Shown: piece by piece, positions 1 to 7,192 of the stretch
How the letters are laid out: each line of letters opens with the position of its first letter
Position numbering within the stretch: the first letter of the stretch is position 1
Assembly: GCA_964557085.1 (NCBI GenBank)
Contig: CAZKYS010000077.1
Location: forward strand, 1 to 11,745
From: Pseudaquidulcibacter sp964557085
Lineage (GTDB): Bacteria; Pseudomonadota; Alphaproteobacteria; Caulobacterales; Aquidulcibacteraceae
Length of the DNA stretch: 11,745 nt
Direction: 5' to 3'
Program-made: the position numbers and the translations under genes
Notes under the pieces: generated by a model
What the model was told of the DNA's origin: nothing
The model's database searches: none
The model's input: the letters and a program-made list of their open reading frames with translations, nothing else

Positions 1-68
1 GTAAAAAATGTTGTGGCATTATTAATTATCTGCGATTTTAGCTTTAAAGCCGCATTTTCATCAGGCAT
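1..68 (-). CDS. Possible N-terminal fragment of a divergent gene (comEC by synteny only)
   Basis: Read on the minus strand, an ATG at 68-66 opens a frame of 22 codons (MPDENAALKLKSQ...) with no stop before the window edge. It points away from gltX, 34 nt from the gltX start. In many alphaproteobacteria the gene divergent from gltX is comEC, the DNA-uptake channel, and a short hydrophilic N-terminus would fit. The fragment has no diagnostic motif, no clear Shine-Dalgarno sequence lies before the ATG, and the frame is also open upstream (a TTG at 74-72 is possible). The existence of a gene here is plausible; its identity rests on synteny alone. Confidence 0.3.
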   Translation of the reverse strand, partial: MPDENAALKLKSQIINNATTFF

Positions 69-102
69 AGCCAATTTATTAATAGAATGGCATTTTAAAG
101 AC

Positions 103-1509
103 ATGAATTCAGACAATTCGCAAAATAAAATTGTTACACGCTTTGCACCGTCACCAACAGGTTATTTACATATTGGTGGGGCGCGAACTGCATTGTTCAA
201 CTATTTATTCGCAAAGCGCAATGGTGGAAATTTCCTTCTTCGCATTGAAGACACTGATAGGGAGCGTTCAACCGAACAAGCGGTTGATGCAATTTTATAT
301 GGCCTTGATTGGCTTGGTCTTAATGCCGATGAGAAACCAATTTTCCAATTTGAACGTGCAGGCCGCCATGCACAAATCGCACATGAATTGGTAAAAAAAG
401 GCAAAGCATTCAAATGCTTCATGACTGAAGAAGAAACCAATGCACAACGTGAAATTGCAATGTCAGAAGGCCGTGCTTTAAGAAGCCTTTGGCGTGATAA
501 AGATGGCAATAGTGATGGCAAATATGTTGTTCGCCTTCGTGCACCCGATGATGATGCGCAAATAATTATTGATGATAAAGTTCAAGGCAAAGTAACAACA
601 AAAGGCCGGAATATTGATGATTTGGTTCTTTTGCGTTCGGACGGAACCCCAACCTATATGCTTGCCGTTGTTGTTGATGATTATGACATGGGAATTACGC
701 ATATTATTCGCGGTGATGACCACCTTACTAATGCCGCGCGGCAAAGTGTTATTATTGATGCAATGGAATGGCAAAGGCCCATTTATGCACATATTCCATT
801 GATTCATGGCGATGATGGTAAAAAACTTTCGAAACGGCATGGTGCACTTGCGGTTGGTGAATATGAGAATTTTGGATATCTACCTGAAGCGATGCTTTCA
901 TATTTATTACGCCTTGGCTGGTCAAAAGGTGATTTAGATATTGTTCCAATGGATGAAGCAGTTAAAATTTTTGACCTTGAAGGACTTGGTAAAAGCCCTT
1001 CAAGGCTTGATTTTGCAAAACTTGCACAGGTTAATTCACATTTCATAAAAATCGCGGATGATAAAAGATTATTAGAGCTGGCATTAAAATTTGCACCATC
1101 TAAAAACCAAGTTTTTAATGATGAACAAATCCAAAAAATATTATCCTCAATTCCATTTGTTAAAGAGCGCGCGAAAACAATCATTGATTTGATTGATTTA
1201 ACCGAATTTGCATGGCGTCAAAACCCGATTGAAATTAATGAAAAAGCGCAAAAACAAATTCAAAATGATGAAAATAATATAATTGACGAAGCCATAAAAA
1301 GCCTTAAAGAAGTTGATGATTGGAATGGCGACAATATAAAAGAAGTTATTCACAAAATTGCCGAAAATAAAGGTTTAGGATTGGGTAAAGTTGGGCCGAT
1401 TATACGCGCCGCTGTAACTGGTGGGTTAATTGCACCAGATATTCATATTACTTTAGCACTAATCGGTAATAATGAGACTTTAGTAAGACTTGAAGCCGCG
1501 CGCAAATAA
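103..1509 (+). CDS. gltX: Glutamate--tRNA ligase
   Basis: Class I aminoacyl-tRNA synthetase of 468 residues that attaches glutamate to tRNA(Glu) in the cytoplasm. The start at 103 gives the usual family length and places the core just after a short polar leader; an in-frame ATG at 13 would add 30 residues with no counterpart in the family. The ATP-binding HIGH signature is HIGG at residues 23-26 within a PSPTG..HIGGARTALFN context, and the KMSKS loop is KLSKR at 241-245. The C-terminal part (about 330-468) is the anticodon-binding helical domain. The only cysteine is Cys105, so the zinc site of the E. coli enzyme is absent. Many alphaproteobacteria lack GlnRS, carry two GltX paralogues and make Gln-tRNA through GatCAB; whether this copy also charges tRNA(Gln) cannot be read here. 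The Shine-Dalgarno sequence is weak. Six arginine codons are AGA/AGG, unlike gltA. Confidence 0.95.
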   Translation: MNSDNSQNKIVTRFAPSPTGYLHIGGARTALFNYLFAKRNGGNFLLRIEDTDRERSTEQAVDAILYGLDWLGLNADEKPIFQFERAGRHAQIAHELVKKGKAFKCFMTEEETNAQREIAMSEGRALRSLWRDKDGNSDGKYVVRLRAPDDDAQIIIDDKVQGKVTTKGRNIDDLVLLRSDGTPTYMLAVVVDDYDMGITHIIRGDDHLTNAARQSVIIDAMEWQRPIYAHIPLIHGDDGKKLSKRHGALAVGEYENFGYLPEAMLSYLLRLGWSKGDLDIVPMDEAVKIFDLEGLGKSPSRLDFAKLAQVNSHFIKIADDKRLLELALKFAPSKNQVFNDEQIQKILSSIPFVKERAKTIIDLIDLTEFAWRQNPIEINEKAQKQIQNDENNIIDEAIKSLKEVDDWNGDNIKEVIHKIAENKGLGLGKVGPIIRAAVTGGLIAPDIHITLALIGNNETLVRLEAARK

Positions 1510-1512
1510 TGC

Positions 1513-1540
1513 TTGAGAAAGCTGTTAAAAGTCATATATG
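1513..1540 (+). promoter_or_regulatory. Candidate gltA promoter
   Basis: In the 57-nt gap between gltX and gltA, TTGAGA (1513-1518, five of six matches to TTGACA) is followed after 16 nt by TATATG (1535-1540, four of six matches to TATAAT). This would start transcription about 20 nt before the gltA ATG. A separate promoter would fit the stronger translation signals of gltA, but the -10 match is poor and gltA could be cotranscribed with gltX. Confidence 0.3.
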
Positions 1541-1554
1541 GCAATTGAGTTTTT

Positions 1555-1560
1555 AGGGGA
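1555..1560 (+). promoter_or_regulatory. gltA ribosome binding site
   Basis: AGGGGA lies 6 nt before the ATG at 1567. It is a much better Shine-Dalgarno match than the one before gltX and fixes the gltA start. Confidence 0.7.
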
Positions 1561-1566
1561 TAGAAT

Positions 1567-2871
1567 ATGGAAAGCAAAGCAAAACCACACGGCTCCGCCA
1601 CCTTAGAAGTTAATGGTAATAAAATTGAATTACCAGTATTTTCTGGTTCAACTGGTCCTGATGTAATCGATATACGTAAATTATATGCGCAAACTGGTAT
1701 GTTTACTTATGACCCAGGTTTTACATCGACTGCATCATGCGAAAGCCAAATCACTTATATCGATGGTGATGCGGGCGTTTTGCTTCACCGCGGTTATCCA
1801 ATTGATCAATTGGCGGAAAAATCAAACTTCTTGGAAGTTTGCTATTTGCTTTTAAAAGGTGAATTACCAAGCATTGGCGATTTTGCAGATTTCAAAAATA
1901 CAATTACACGACACACAATGCTTCATGCGCAATTTGATCGCTTCTTTGAAGGTTATCGCCGTGATGCGCACCCAATGGCGGTTATGGTTGGCACAGTTGG
2001 TGCATTATCTGCATTTTATCATGATAGTTTGGACATTAATGACCCTGTTCAACGCATGATTACACAACATCGATTGATTGCAAAAATGCCAACAATTGCG
2101 GCACGTGCGTATAAATATTGGATTGGTCAACCTTTCGTTAGCCCGCGTAATGATTTGGATTATGCATCTAACTTCCTTCGTATGTGTTTTGCGGTTCCTG
2201 CCGAAGATTATGTGGTTAATCCTGTTCTTGCAAAAGCGATGGATAAAATCTTCATTCTTCACGCTGACCATGAGCAAAATGCATCAACTTCAACTGTTCG
2301 TTTGGCAGGCTCATCTGATGCAAATCCATTTGCATGTATCGCAGCGGGCATTGTTTCACTTTGGGGCCCTGCACATGGCGGTGCAAATGAAGCATGTTTG
2401 AAAATGCTTGAAGAAATTGGAACAAAAGAAAATATCCCGGCTTTCATCGAAAAAGTTAAGGATAAAAACTCTGGCGTTAAACTTATGGGCTTTGGTCACC
2501 GTGTTTATAAAAACTATGACCCACGTGCAAAAGTTATGCAAAAAGCGTGTCATGAAGTATTCAAAGCAGTTGGCGTTCAAGATGATCCTTTGCTTGAAAT
2601 TGCAGTTGAATTGGAAAAAATCGCACTTTCTGATCCATATTTCATCGAACGTAAATTATATCCAAACATTGATTTCTATTCAGGTATCACGCTTCGTGCG
2701 ATGGGCTTCCCTGTTGAAATGTTCACTGTATTGTTTGCTTTGGCACGTACAGTTGGTTGGATTTCACAATGGACAGAAATGAACGAAGATTCTGCGCAAA
2801 AAATTGGCCGTCCACGTCAATTATATACTGGCGCAACAACACGTGATTATGTTCCGTCTGACAAACGCTAA
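1567..2871 (+). CDS. gltA: Citrate synthase (type II, hexameric family)
   Basis: Condenses acetyl-CoA with oxaloacetate to citrate, the entry step of the TCA cycle. The 434-residue length and the motifs match the E. coli-type enzyme (427 residues) rather than the shorter dimeric or methylcitrate forms. The catalytic triad is visible: His270 in GPAHGGANEA, His311 in GFGHRVYKNYDPR and Asp369 in NIDFYSG, equivalent to His264, His305 and Asp362 of E. coli. The HADHEQN segment at about 232-238 is also conserved. The type II family is often inhibited by NADH, but I cannot assign that from sequence. A good Shine-Dalgarno sequence precedes the ATG. All arginine codons are CGN with no AGA/AGG, as expected of a highly expressed gene. 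It ends just before a strong terminator and converges on lpxB. Confidence 0.97.
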   Translation: MESKAKPHGSATLEVNGNKIELPVFSGSTGPDVIDIRKLYAQTGMFTYDPGFTSTASCESQITYIDGDAGVLLHRGYPIDQLAEKSNFLEVCYLLLKGELPSIGDFADFKNTITRHTMLHAQFDRFFEGYRRDAHPMAVMVGTVGALSAFYHDSLDINDPVQRMITQHRLIAKMPTIAARAYKYWIGQPFVSPRNDLDYASNFLRMCFAVPAEDYVVNPVLAKAMDKIFILHADHEQNASTSTVRLAGSSDANPFACIAAGIVSLWGPAHGGANEACLKMLEEIGTKENIPAFIEKVKDKNSGVKLMGFGHRVYKNYDPRAKVMQKACHEVFKAVGVQDDPLLEIAVELEKIALSDPYFIERKLYPNIDFYSGITLRAMGFPVEMFTVLFALARTVGWISQWTEMNEDSAQKIGRPRQLYTGATTRDYVPSDKR

Positions 2872-2892
2872 GATATAAGACATTTAATGATT

Positions 2893-2919
2893 AAGCCCCG
2901 ATTTTTCGGGGCTTTTTTT
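2893..2919 (+). terminator. Rho-independent terminator of gltA
   Basis: A 9-bp GC-rich stem (arms 2893-2901 and 2906-2914) with a TTTT loop is followed by a T-run through 2919, a textbook intrinsic terminator 21 nt after the gltA stop. The T-run overlaps the lpxB stop codon (2918-2920). Read on the minus strand the same hairpin follows lpxB directly, but it has only two U residues after the stem, so termination of the lpx operon here should be weaker. Confidence 0.9.
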
Positions 2920-4057
2920 ATTGCAAGAGTAGGTTTGCAGCGCGGACTGCGGTTGTGTCGGAACCTTGCCCCATTTTCTTAAGCGCATTATTTTGCGCAT
3001 CAATTTGGGCAAATCTATTTTCTGAATTTTCCAAAATGTTCAAAATGTAATTTGATATATTTTTTTCATTCAAATCATTTTGAAGAAACTCAGGCGCTAT
3101 TTCTTTATCCGCCGCAACATTTATCAACGTTACATATTTTGATTTAAGCAAAAAATTACGCGCGATAAAATAAGTAAGGCCGTCTAAACGATAGCCCACA
3201 CAAAATGGAACCCCCGCAAGGCCAATTTCTGTGGTTACAGTTCCAGAGCAGGCCATCGCAACATCCATTGATGCAAAGGCATCTGCTTTTTCTGCCTCTT
3301 CAAGAATCATCCAATTAAAGCCGCAATCATTGTGAAAAGGCATGATCATGTCGCGCACGTTTTTTGCCGCGATTGTTATAAATACGGCATCACTATATTT
3401 AGAAGCGATAATTTTAGCGGCATTTATAAAATCAGGTAAAACATTTGTAATTTCTTTTTTGCGTGACCCCGGCAAAATGCCAATAATTTTTTTTGCACCT
3501 AAATTATGTTTCTCAATAAAATTGCCTTTATTGCCAATTATCGCGCGGCCAATTGCGGGATTTCCGACAACTTGTGTTTTTATTCCCAATCCTTTGTAAT
3601 ATGGTAATTCAAAATCATGAATACACCATATTTCATCGAATGTTTTGGCAAGAGTTTTTGCACGCCCTGCACGGGTTGCCCAAACCTGTGGGCCAACAAA
3701 CTTTATAAGCCGCGTGGAGGGTGAATATTTTTTTATAGCGCGCGCCGCACGCAGGTTAAACCCCCATGAATCAATCAAAACGGCGGCATCAGGTTTAAAT
3801 TCTTGCGCTAAAATTCCAACTTCATCAGCACGTTCAACCGCAGTTTTCCATGCCCCCAAAGCCTCAACAAGGCCAAGTATAGCAAGACCATCAAGTGAAA
3901 TTTCACTTTTAACACCAAGCTTTGCCATCCTATCAAGGCCAACACCACGGATTTGAATATTTGGTGATTTATCACGTAATGCTTGAATAAATTCTGCGCC
4001 CAATTCATCGCCTGATGGTTCGGCAGCAACAATAAGAATTTTATCAATATTATTCAT
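2918..4057 (-). CDS. lpxB: Lipid-A-disaccharide synthase
   Basis: Family GT19 glycosyltransferase that joins UDP-2,3-diacylglucosamine and lipid X (2,3-diacylglucosamine-1-phosphate) into the tetraacyl disaccharide 1-phosphate on the cytoplasmic face of the inner membrane. The product has 379 residues, usual for the family. Visible signatures are AAEPSGDELGAEF at 11-23, Asp96 in LIDSWGFN, FVGPQVWATRAGR at 120-132, ILPGSRKKEI at 194-203 with Arg199, and SGTVTTEIGLAGVP at 271-284, followed by EFLQ at 323-326. The start was set at 4057 (MNNIDKILIV...), where the family homology begins; an ATG at 4060 is equally possible and one at 4084 is less likely. It overlaps the end of lpxI by 8 nt, suggesting translational coupling, and is the last gene of the cluster. 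Confidence 0.95.
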   Translation of the reverse strand: MNNIDKILIVAAEPSGDELGAEFIQALRDKSPNIQIRGVGLDRMAKLGVKSEISLDGLAILGLVEALGAWKTAVERADEVGILAQEFKPDAAVLIDSWGFNLRAARAIKKYSPSTRLIKFVGPQVWATRAGRAKTLAKTFDEIWCIHDFELPYYKGLGIKTQVVGNPAIGRAIIGNKGNFIEKHNLGAKKIIGILPGSRKKEITNVLPDFINAAKIIASKYSDAVFITIAAKNVRDMIMPFHNDCGFNWMILEEAEKADAFASMDVAMACSGTVTTEIGLAGVPFCVGYRLDGLTYFIARNFLLKSKYVTLINVAADKEIAPEFLQNDLNEKNISNYILNILENSENRFAQIDAQNNALKKMGQGSDTTAVRAANLLLQ

Positions 4058-4910
4058 CATCAATATCTTTGCCATCAAAACCATAAATGAACATATTATT
4101 TTCGTTTGCGGCCTTAATTAATTCTATTTTTTGTGAAATTAGGCCAGCGCCAGCCTCTATTGCAATGCCTTTTAAGTTTGCATTTTTTGCATTTTTAAAT
4201 GTTTCAAGACCGATAACAGGAAGGTCAATTCTTTTGTCTTGTATTGGTTTGGCGGCTTTTAATAAAATACCGCGGCGATTTTCATTTGTGCCAATCAAAT
4301 GACTTGGAAGGTTTTTAATACGCGATAACATAATATCTGTGCCTTCTTGCGCTTCGATTGCTAGCACATTGCCATCATTAATTACAATTGCCTGACCAAT
4401 ATCAAACCTACCAGTTGCACGAACAATTTTTGCCGCTTTTTTTATATCTTCATAATCATTTTGACTTGGAACAATGTCACCCAAGATTCCAACAGATGCC
4501 AAAAGGCTATGCAAAATAGTTTCAGGGCCAACAACTTCAATATTGTTATTTTCAAATTCACCAAGGACTGTGCGCATTATCGCATCATCACCTTTTTTTG
4601 CCGACAATAAAATTTTCGGCAATATTTTAAGACCGACGGTATCAAATGCAATTTTACTGAAATCAGGGCGCTTAACATAACCAGCAATGGCAAGTTTTTT
4701 AATGTTATTTTCTTTAATAATTTTTATAATTTTGCCAATTTCGCCAATACCAACAATATTGTTTGCAATTTCAATTACATTTTCATCGCTAATGCCATTT
4801 AGTGCAATCACGTATAAATTGATATTATTTTCACGTGCATTAATTATGATTTCATGTGCCAATGCGCCAGATCCAGCGATAAAGGCAAAATCATAAATGT
4901 TTTTATCCAT
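4050..4910 (-). CDS. lpxI: UDP-2,3-diacylglucosamine diphosphatase LpxI
   Basis: Hydrolyses UDP-2,3-diacylglucosamine to lipid X and UMP, supplying the acceptor substrate of LpxB. This is the alphaproteobacterial replacement for LpxH and is unrelated to it in fold. The 286 residues show the family pattern: an N-terminal Rossmann-like part with IAGSGALAHE at 11-20, a central segment GRFDIGQA..INDG.VLAIEA.EGTD at about 167-192, LLKAAKPIQDKRIDLP at 216-231 and GIAIEAGAGLI at 248-258. From memory, Asp225 in the KPIQD motif corresponds to the catalytic-site aspartate studied in Caulobacter LpxI. It starts one nucleotide after the lpxA stop, with a weak GAG Shine-Dalgarno sequence inside lpxA. Isoleucine and asparagine content is high, reflecting AT-rich codons. 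Its place between lpxA and lpxB supports the assignment. Confidence 0.93.
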   Translation of the reverse strand: MDKNIYDFAFIAGSGALAHEIIINARENNINLYVIALNGISDENVIEIANNIVGIGEIGKIIKIIKENNIKKLAIAGYVKRPDFSKIAFDTVGLKILPKILLSAKKGDDAIMRTVLGEFENNNIEVVGPETILHSLLASVGILGDIVPSQNDYEDIKKAAKIVRATGRFDIGQAIVINDGNVLAIEAQEGTDIMLSRIKNLPSHLIGTNENRRGILLKAAKPIQDKRIDLPVIGLETFKNAKNANLKGIAIEAGAGLISQKIELIKAANENNMFIYGFDGKDIDDE

Positions 4911-4911
4911 C

Positions 4912-5700
4912 TTAATCTCGTGGCAAGCAAAGCGGCCTTGAAGTTTCCACTTTTACAAAATTTATAATTTCCATAGCTTCTGGAATATTTGCAAATCTTT
5001 CGATTACGTCATCAATGCGCTCTTGCAATGTGCCTTCTTCGGCAAAAAGCATACGATAGGCAGCACGCAATTCATGAATTTGAGCGCGTGAGAAGCCGCG
5101 ACGTTTAAGACCAACAATATTCAAACCTGCTAAATGCGCATGAACCCCCACAACTGAGCCATAAGGAATCACATCTGCAACAACCGCCGCAAGGCCACCA
5201 ACAAAGGCATGACGCCCAACGCGGCAATGTTGATGAACCGCAGAAAGTCCACCCAAAATCACACGCTCACCGATTGTAACGTGACCAGCAAGGGCAACAC
5301 TATTTGCCATAATGACATTATTACCAACAACGCAATCATGCCCAACATGTGAATTTGCCATGAAATAGCATTCATCACCAATTTTGGTAACGCCTTTACC
5401 ATTTGGCGTGCCCCTACTCATGGTAACATATTCACGAATGTGGCAGCGATTGCCAACAATTAGCTTTGTTGGCTCATTTTTATAAGATAAATCTTGCGGT
5501 GCGCCGCCCAAAACGGCGAACGCATCGACAACACAATCTTCACCTAATTCGGTGTGATTTCTTATAACGCAATTATTTTTTAAAATGGTTCGTGCGCCAA
5601 TTATTGTATTTGCTTCAACAATACAAAAAGGGCCAATTTCAACATCCGCGCCAATAACAGCGCCCTTATCAACAAATGCAGTAGGATGAATATTTGTCAT
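4912..5700 (-). CDS. lpxA: UDP-N-acetylglucosamine O-acyltransferase
   Basis: First enzyme of lipid A synthesis, moving a 3-hydroxyacyl chain from ACP to the 3-OH of UDP-GlcNAc; a cytoplasmic trimer. With the start at 5700 the protein has 262 residues, the same as E. coli LpxA. The N-terminal two thirds is a left-handed beta-helix of hexapeptide repeats (IGADVEIGPFCIV and later copies), and the C-terminal third (from about 190) is helical. The catalytic His121 in NSHVGHDCVVG equals E. coli His125; His140 (LAGHV) and His156 (SAVHQH) equal His144 and His160. Gly169 in HAFVGGL aligns with Gly173, the hydrocarbon-ruler position. An ATG at 5703 is also in frame but lies only 2 nt from the Shine-Dalgarno sequence. 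The gap to fabZ is 9 nt. Confidence 0.95.
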   Translation of the reverse strand: MTNIHPTAFVDKGAVIGADVEIGPFCIVEANTIIGARTILKNNCVIRNHTELGEDCVVDAFAVLGGAPQDLSYKNEPTKLIVGNRCHIREYVTMSRGTPNGKGVTKIGDECYFMANSHVGHDCVVGNNVIMANSVALAGHVTIGERVILGGLSAVHQHCRVGRHAFVGGLAAVVADVIPYGSVVGVHAHLAGLNIVGLKRRGFSRAQIHELRAAYRMLFAEEGTLQERIDDVIERFANIPEAMEIINFVKVETSRPLCLPRD

Positions 5701-5705
5701 CATCG

Positions 5706-5711
5706 CCCCCT
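5706..5711 (-). promoter_or_regulatory. lpxA ribosome binding site that decides the start
   Basis: AGGGGG on the minus strand overlaps the fabZ TAG stop codon. It is 2 nt from the ATG at 5703 and 5 nt from the ATG at 5700. The second spacing is far more favourable, so translation probably begins at 5700, giving MTNIHPTAF. Confidence 0.6.
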
Positions 5712-6162
5712 AAATATCAACTTTCATTGCAGCCCATTCTGCTTCACATGCAAGCTCACCTTCTACTAGGGCTTGTCCTTTGAATTTGAATATATTCCTT
5801 CTTGCAAGTGTAACTTCAACATTCATAGTTAAAACATCGCCAGGGCGAACAGGGCGGCGAAACTTTGCCCCATCAACTGACATGAACATGATGCCTGCTT
5901 TGGAAATATCAACATCAAGAGTTTTTGACATTAAAACCGCGCTTGCTTGCGCCATAGCTTCTATGATTAAAACACCCGGCATAATTGGGCGGTTTGGAAA
6001 ATGGCCTTGGAAAAATGGTTCATTAAAAGTGACATTTTTAATGCCAACAATTGATTTACCTTCAACATAAGAATGGCATTTATCGACCAAAAGAAATGGG
6101 TAGCGATGTGGAATACGTTTCGTAATTTCATCGCAATCAAGATATTCTATAATTTCAGTCAT
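5710..6162 (-). CDS. fabZ: 3-hydroxyacyl-[acyl-carrier-protein] dehydratase FabZ
   Basis: Dehydrates 3-hydroxyacyl-ACP to trans-2-enoyl-ACP in type II fatty acid synthesis. It competes with LpxA and LpxD for 3-hydroxyacyl-ACP, which explains its place in the lipid A cluster. The hot-dog-fold protein has 150 residues. RIPHRYPFLLVD at 16-27 and QGHFPNRPIMPGVLIIEAMAQ at 52-72 are diagnostic; the catalytic pair is His54 and Glu68, the same numbers as in E. coli FabZ. A FabA-like isomerase is unlikely given the length and the context. The ATG at 6162 was chosen because GAGGGG lies 4 nt before it; an in-frame TTG at 6174 would include that ribosome binding site as coding sequence. The gap to the lpxD stop is 14 nt. 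Confidence 0.96.
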   Translation of the reverse strand: MTEIIEYLDCDEITKRIPHRYPFLLVDKCHSYVEGKSIVGIKNVTFNEPFFQGHFPNRPIMPGVLIIEAMAQASAVLMSKTLDVDISKAGIMFMSVDGAKFRRPVRPGDVLTMNVEVTLARRNIFKFKGQALVEGELACEAEWAAMKVDI

Positions 6163-6166
6163 ATTG

Positions 6167-6172
6167 CCCCTC
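6167..6172 (-). promoter_or_regulatory. fabZ ribosome binding site that decides the start
   Basis: GAGGGG on the minus strand sits 4 nt before the ATG at 6162, in the gap after the lpxD stop. It argues against the longer reading from the TTG at 6174. Confidence 0.65.
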
Positions 6173-6176
6173 AAAA

Positions 6177-7175
6177 TTATTTTTTGCTTTTTTCAATTAA
6201 TTTAGACAAAGCAATTGTTTCCTTCATCCATCTTATTTTGGGTTTAGCAGGATATCCAGCAAAAGTTTCACCGGCACCAACATCAGACAAAACTGCTGCC
6301 CCCGCTGCAAGTTTTGCCCCATCGCCTATTTTAAAATGATCACCAATACCAACGCGACCACCCATCATTACATAATTACCAATTTCAACAGAACCTGAAA
6401 TGCCGCCAAATGCCGCAATTACAACGCCCTGCCCTAATTTTGAATTATGACCAATATGGCAATGATTATCAATCTTTGAATTTAAACCGATAATTGTGTC
6501 ATCGAATGCGCCGCGGTCAATTGTACATAATGCGCCAATTGTTACATCATCTTGAATTATTACACGCCCAAATTGTGGAACATCAATTAAGTTACCACTA
6601 TCAACGGCAACCCCAAAACCAGATTTACCGATAACACTATTGGAACCAATTCGAACATTATCACCAATAAACGCACAATTTATTGTAATTCCATTTTCAA
6701 TTATGCAGTTTCGCCCAATAGAGACCCCAGGACCAATAATAACATTATGGCCAATTTTTGTATTTTTTCCAATTGATGCACTATTAGCAATTATAGAATT
6801 TGCACCAATTTTCACATTATCTTCAATGATTGGATTTCCAAATTCATAATCTAATTCATATAGAGGTGTTACCAAATGCGTGGCAATTTTCGAAAATAGT
6901 GCACGCGGTGATTTAACAATTATGACATTGTTTTTTGGCTTATATTTTTCAAAGTCTTTGGCATTAATAAGAATAATGCCCGCTTGGGCTTCAAGCAGGC
7001 TATCATTTGCATTTTCGCAAAAACTTAAATCTTTTCTTTTGGCTTCATTAAGTGGGGCGATATTATCAATTATATTATCGCCACCGATAATAGATTCAGA
7101 TGAAAGACCCAAAAAATCACAAATATAAGAAGCTTTAATATTACTTTTTATTTCATAGAATTTCGGGTCAATCAT
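6177..7175 (-). CDS. lpxD: UDP-3-O-acylglucosamine N-acyltransferase
   Basis: Third step of lipid A synthesis: adds a 3-hydroxyacyl chain from ACP to the 2-amino group of UDP-3-O-acylglucosamine, giving the LpxI substrate. The 332 residues contain an N-terminal uridine-binding domain (about 1-105), a long left-handed beta-helix with many IGxN hexapeptides (about 112-290) and a C-terminal helix (about 315-332) that would contact ACP. The catalytic His243 lies in HIGHNSKLG (E. coli His239), and His280 in GIGDHFKIG matches His276. GFGVAVDSG at 187-195 is the typical family loop. The start at 7175 gives the usual length; the ribosome binding site is weak. It follows ompH after 17 nt. The beta-helix repeats are visible in the DNA as recurring ccaatt-rich blocks. 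Confidence 0.96.
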   Translation of the reverse strand: MIDPKFYEIKSNIKASYICDFLGLSSESIIGGDNIIDNIAPLNEAKRKDLSFCENANDSLLEAQAGIILINAKDFEKYKPKNNVIIVKSPRALFSKIATHLVTPLYELDYEFGNPIIEDNVKIGANSIIANSASIGKNTKIGHNVIIGPGVSIGRNCIIENGITINCAFIGDNVRIGSNSVIGKSGFGVAVDSGNLIDVPQFGRVIIQDDVTIGALCTIDRGAFDDTIIGLNSKIDNHCHIGHNSKLGQGVVIAAFGGISGSVEIGNYVMMGGRVGIGDHFKIGDGAKLAAGAAVLSDVGAGETFAGYPAKPKIRWMKETIALSKLIEKSKK

Positions 7176-7192
7176 ATTAAATTACCATTATA

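Noticed and set aside
13..102. N-terminal extension of gltX from an in-frame ATG at 13.
   Set aside because: It would add 30 residues absent from the family; the ATG at 103 gives the usual length and a normal start to the catalytic core.
1533..1540. CATATATG palindrome in the gltX-gltA gap as an operator.
   Set aside because: Only 8 bp in AT-rich DNA, and it overlaps the candidate -10 box; no support for a specific binding site.
4058..4084. Longer lpxB beginning at the ATG at 4084.
   Set aside because: It would increase the overlap with lpxI and add residues (MVLMAKILM) before the conserved start; the ATGs at 4057 or 4060 fit better.
6640..6849. Regular ccaatt-containing repeats opposite lpxD that resemble a short tandem repeat array.
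   Set aside because: They are the DNA trace of hexapeptide (IGxN-type) repeats in the LpxD beta-helix, not an independent repeat or a CRISPR array.
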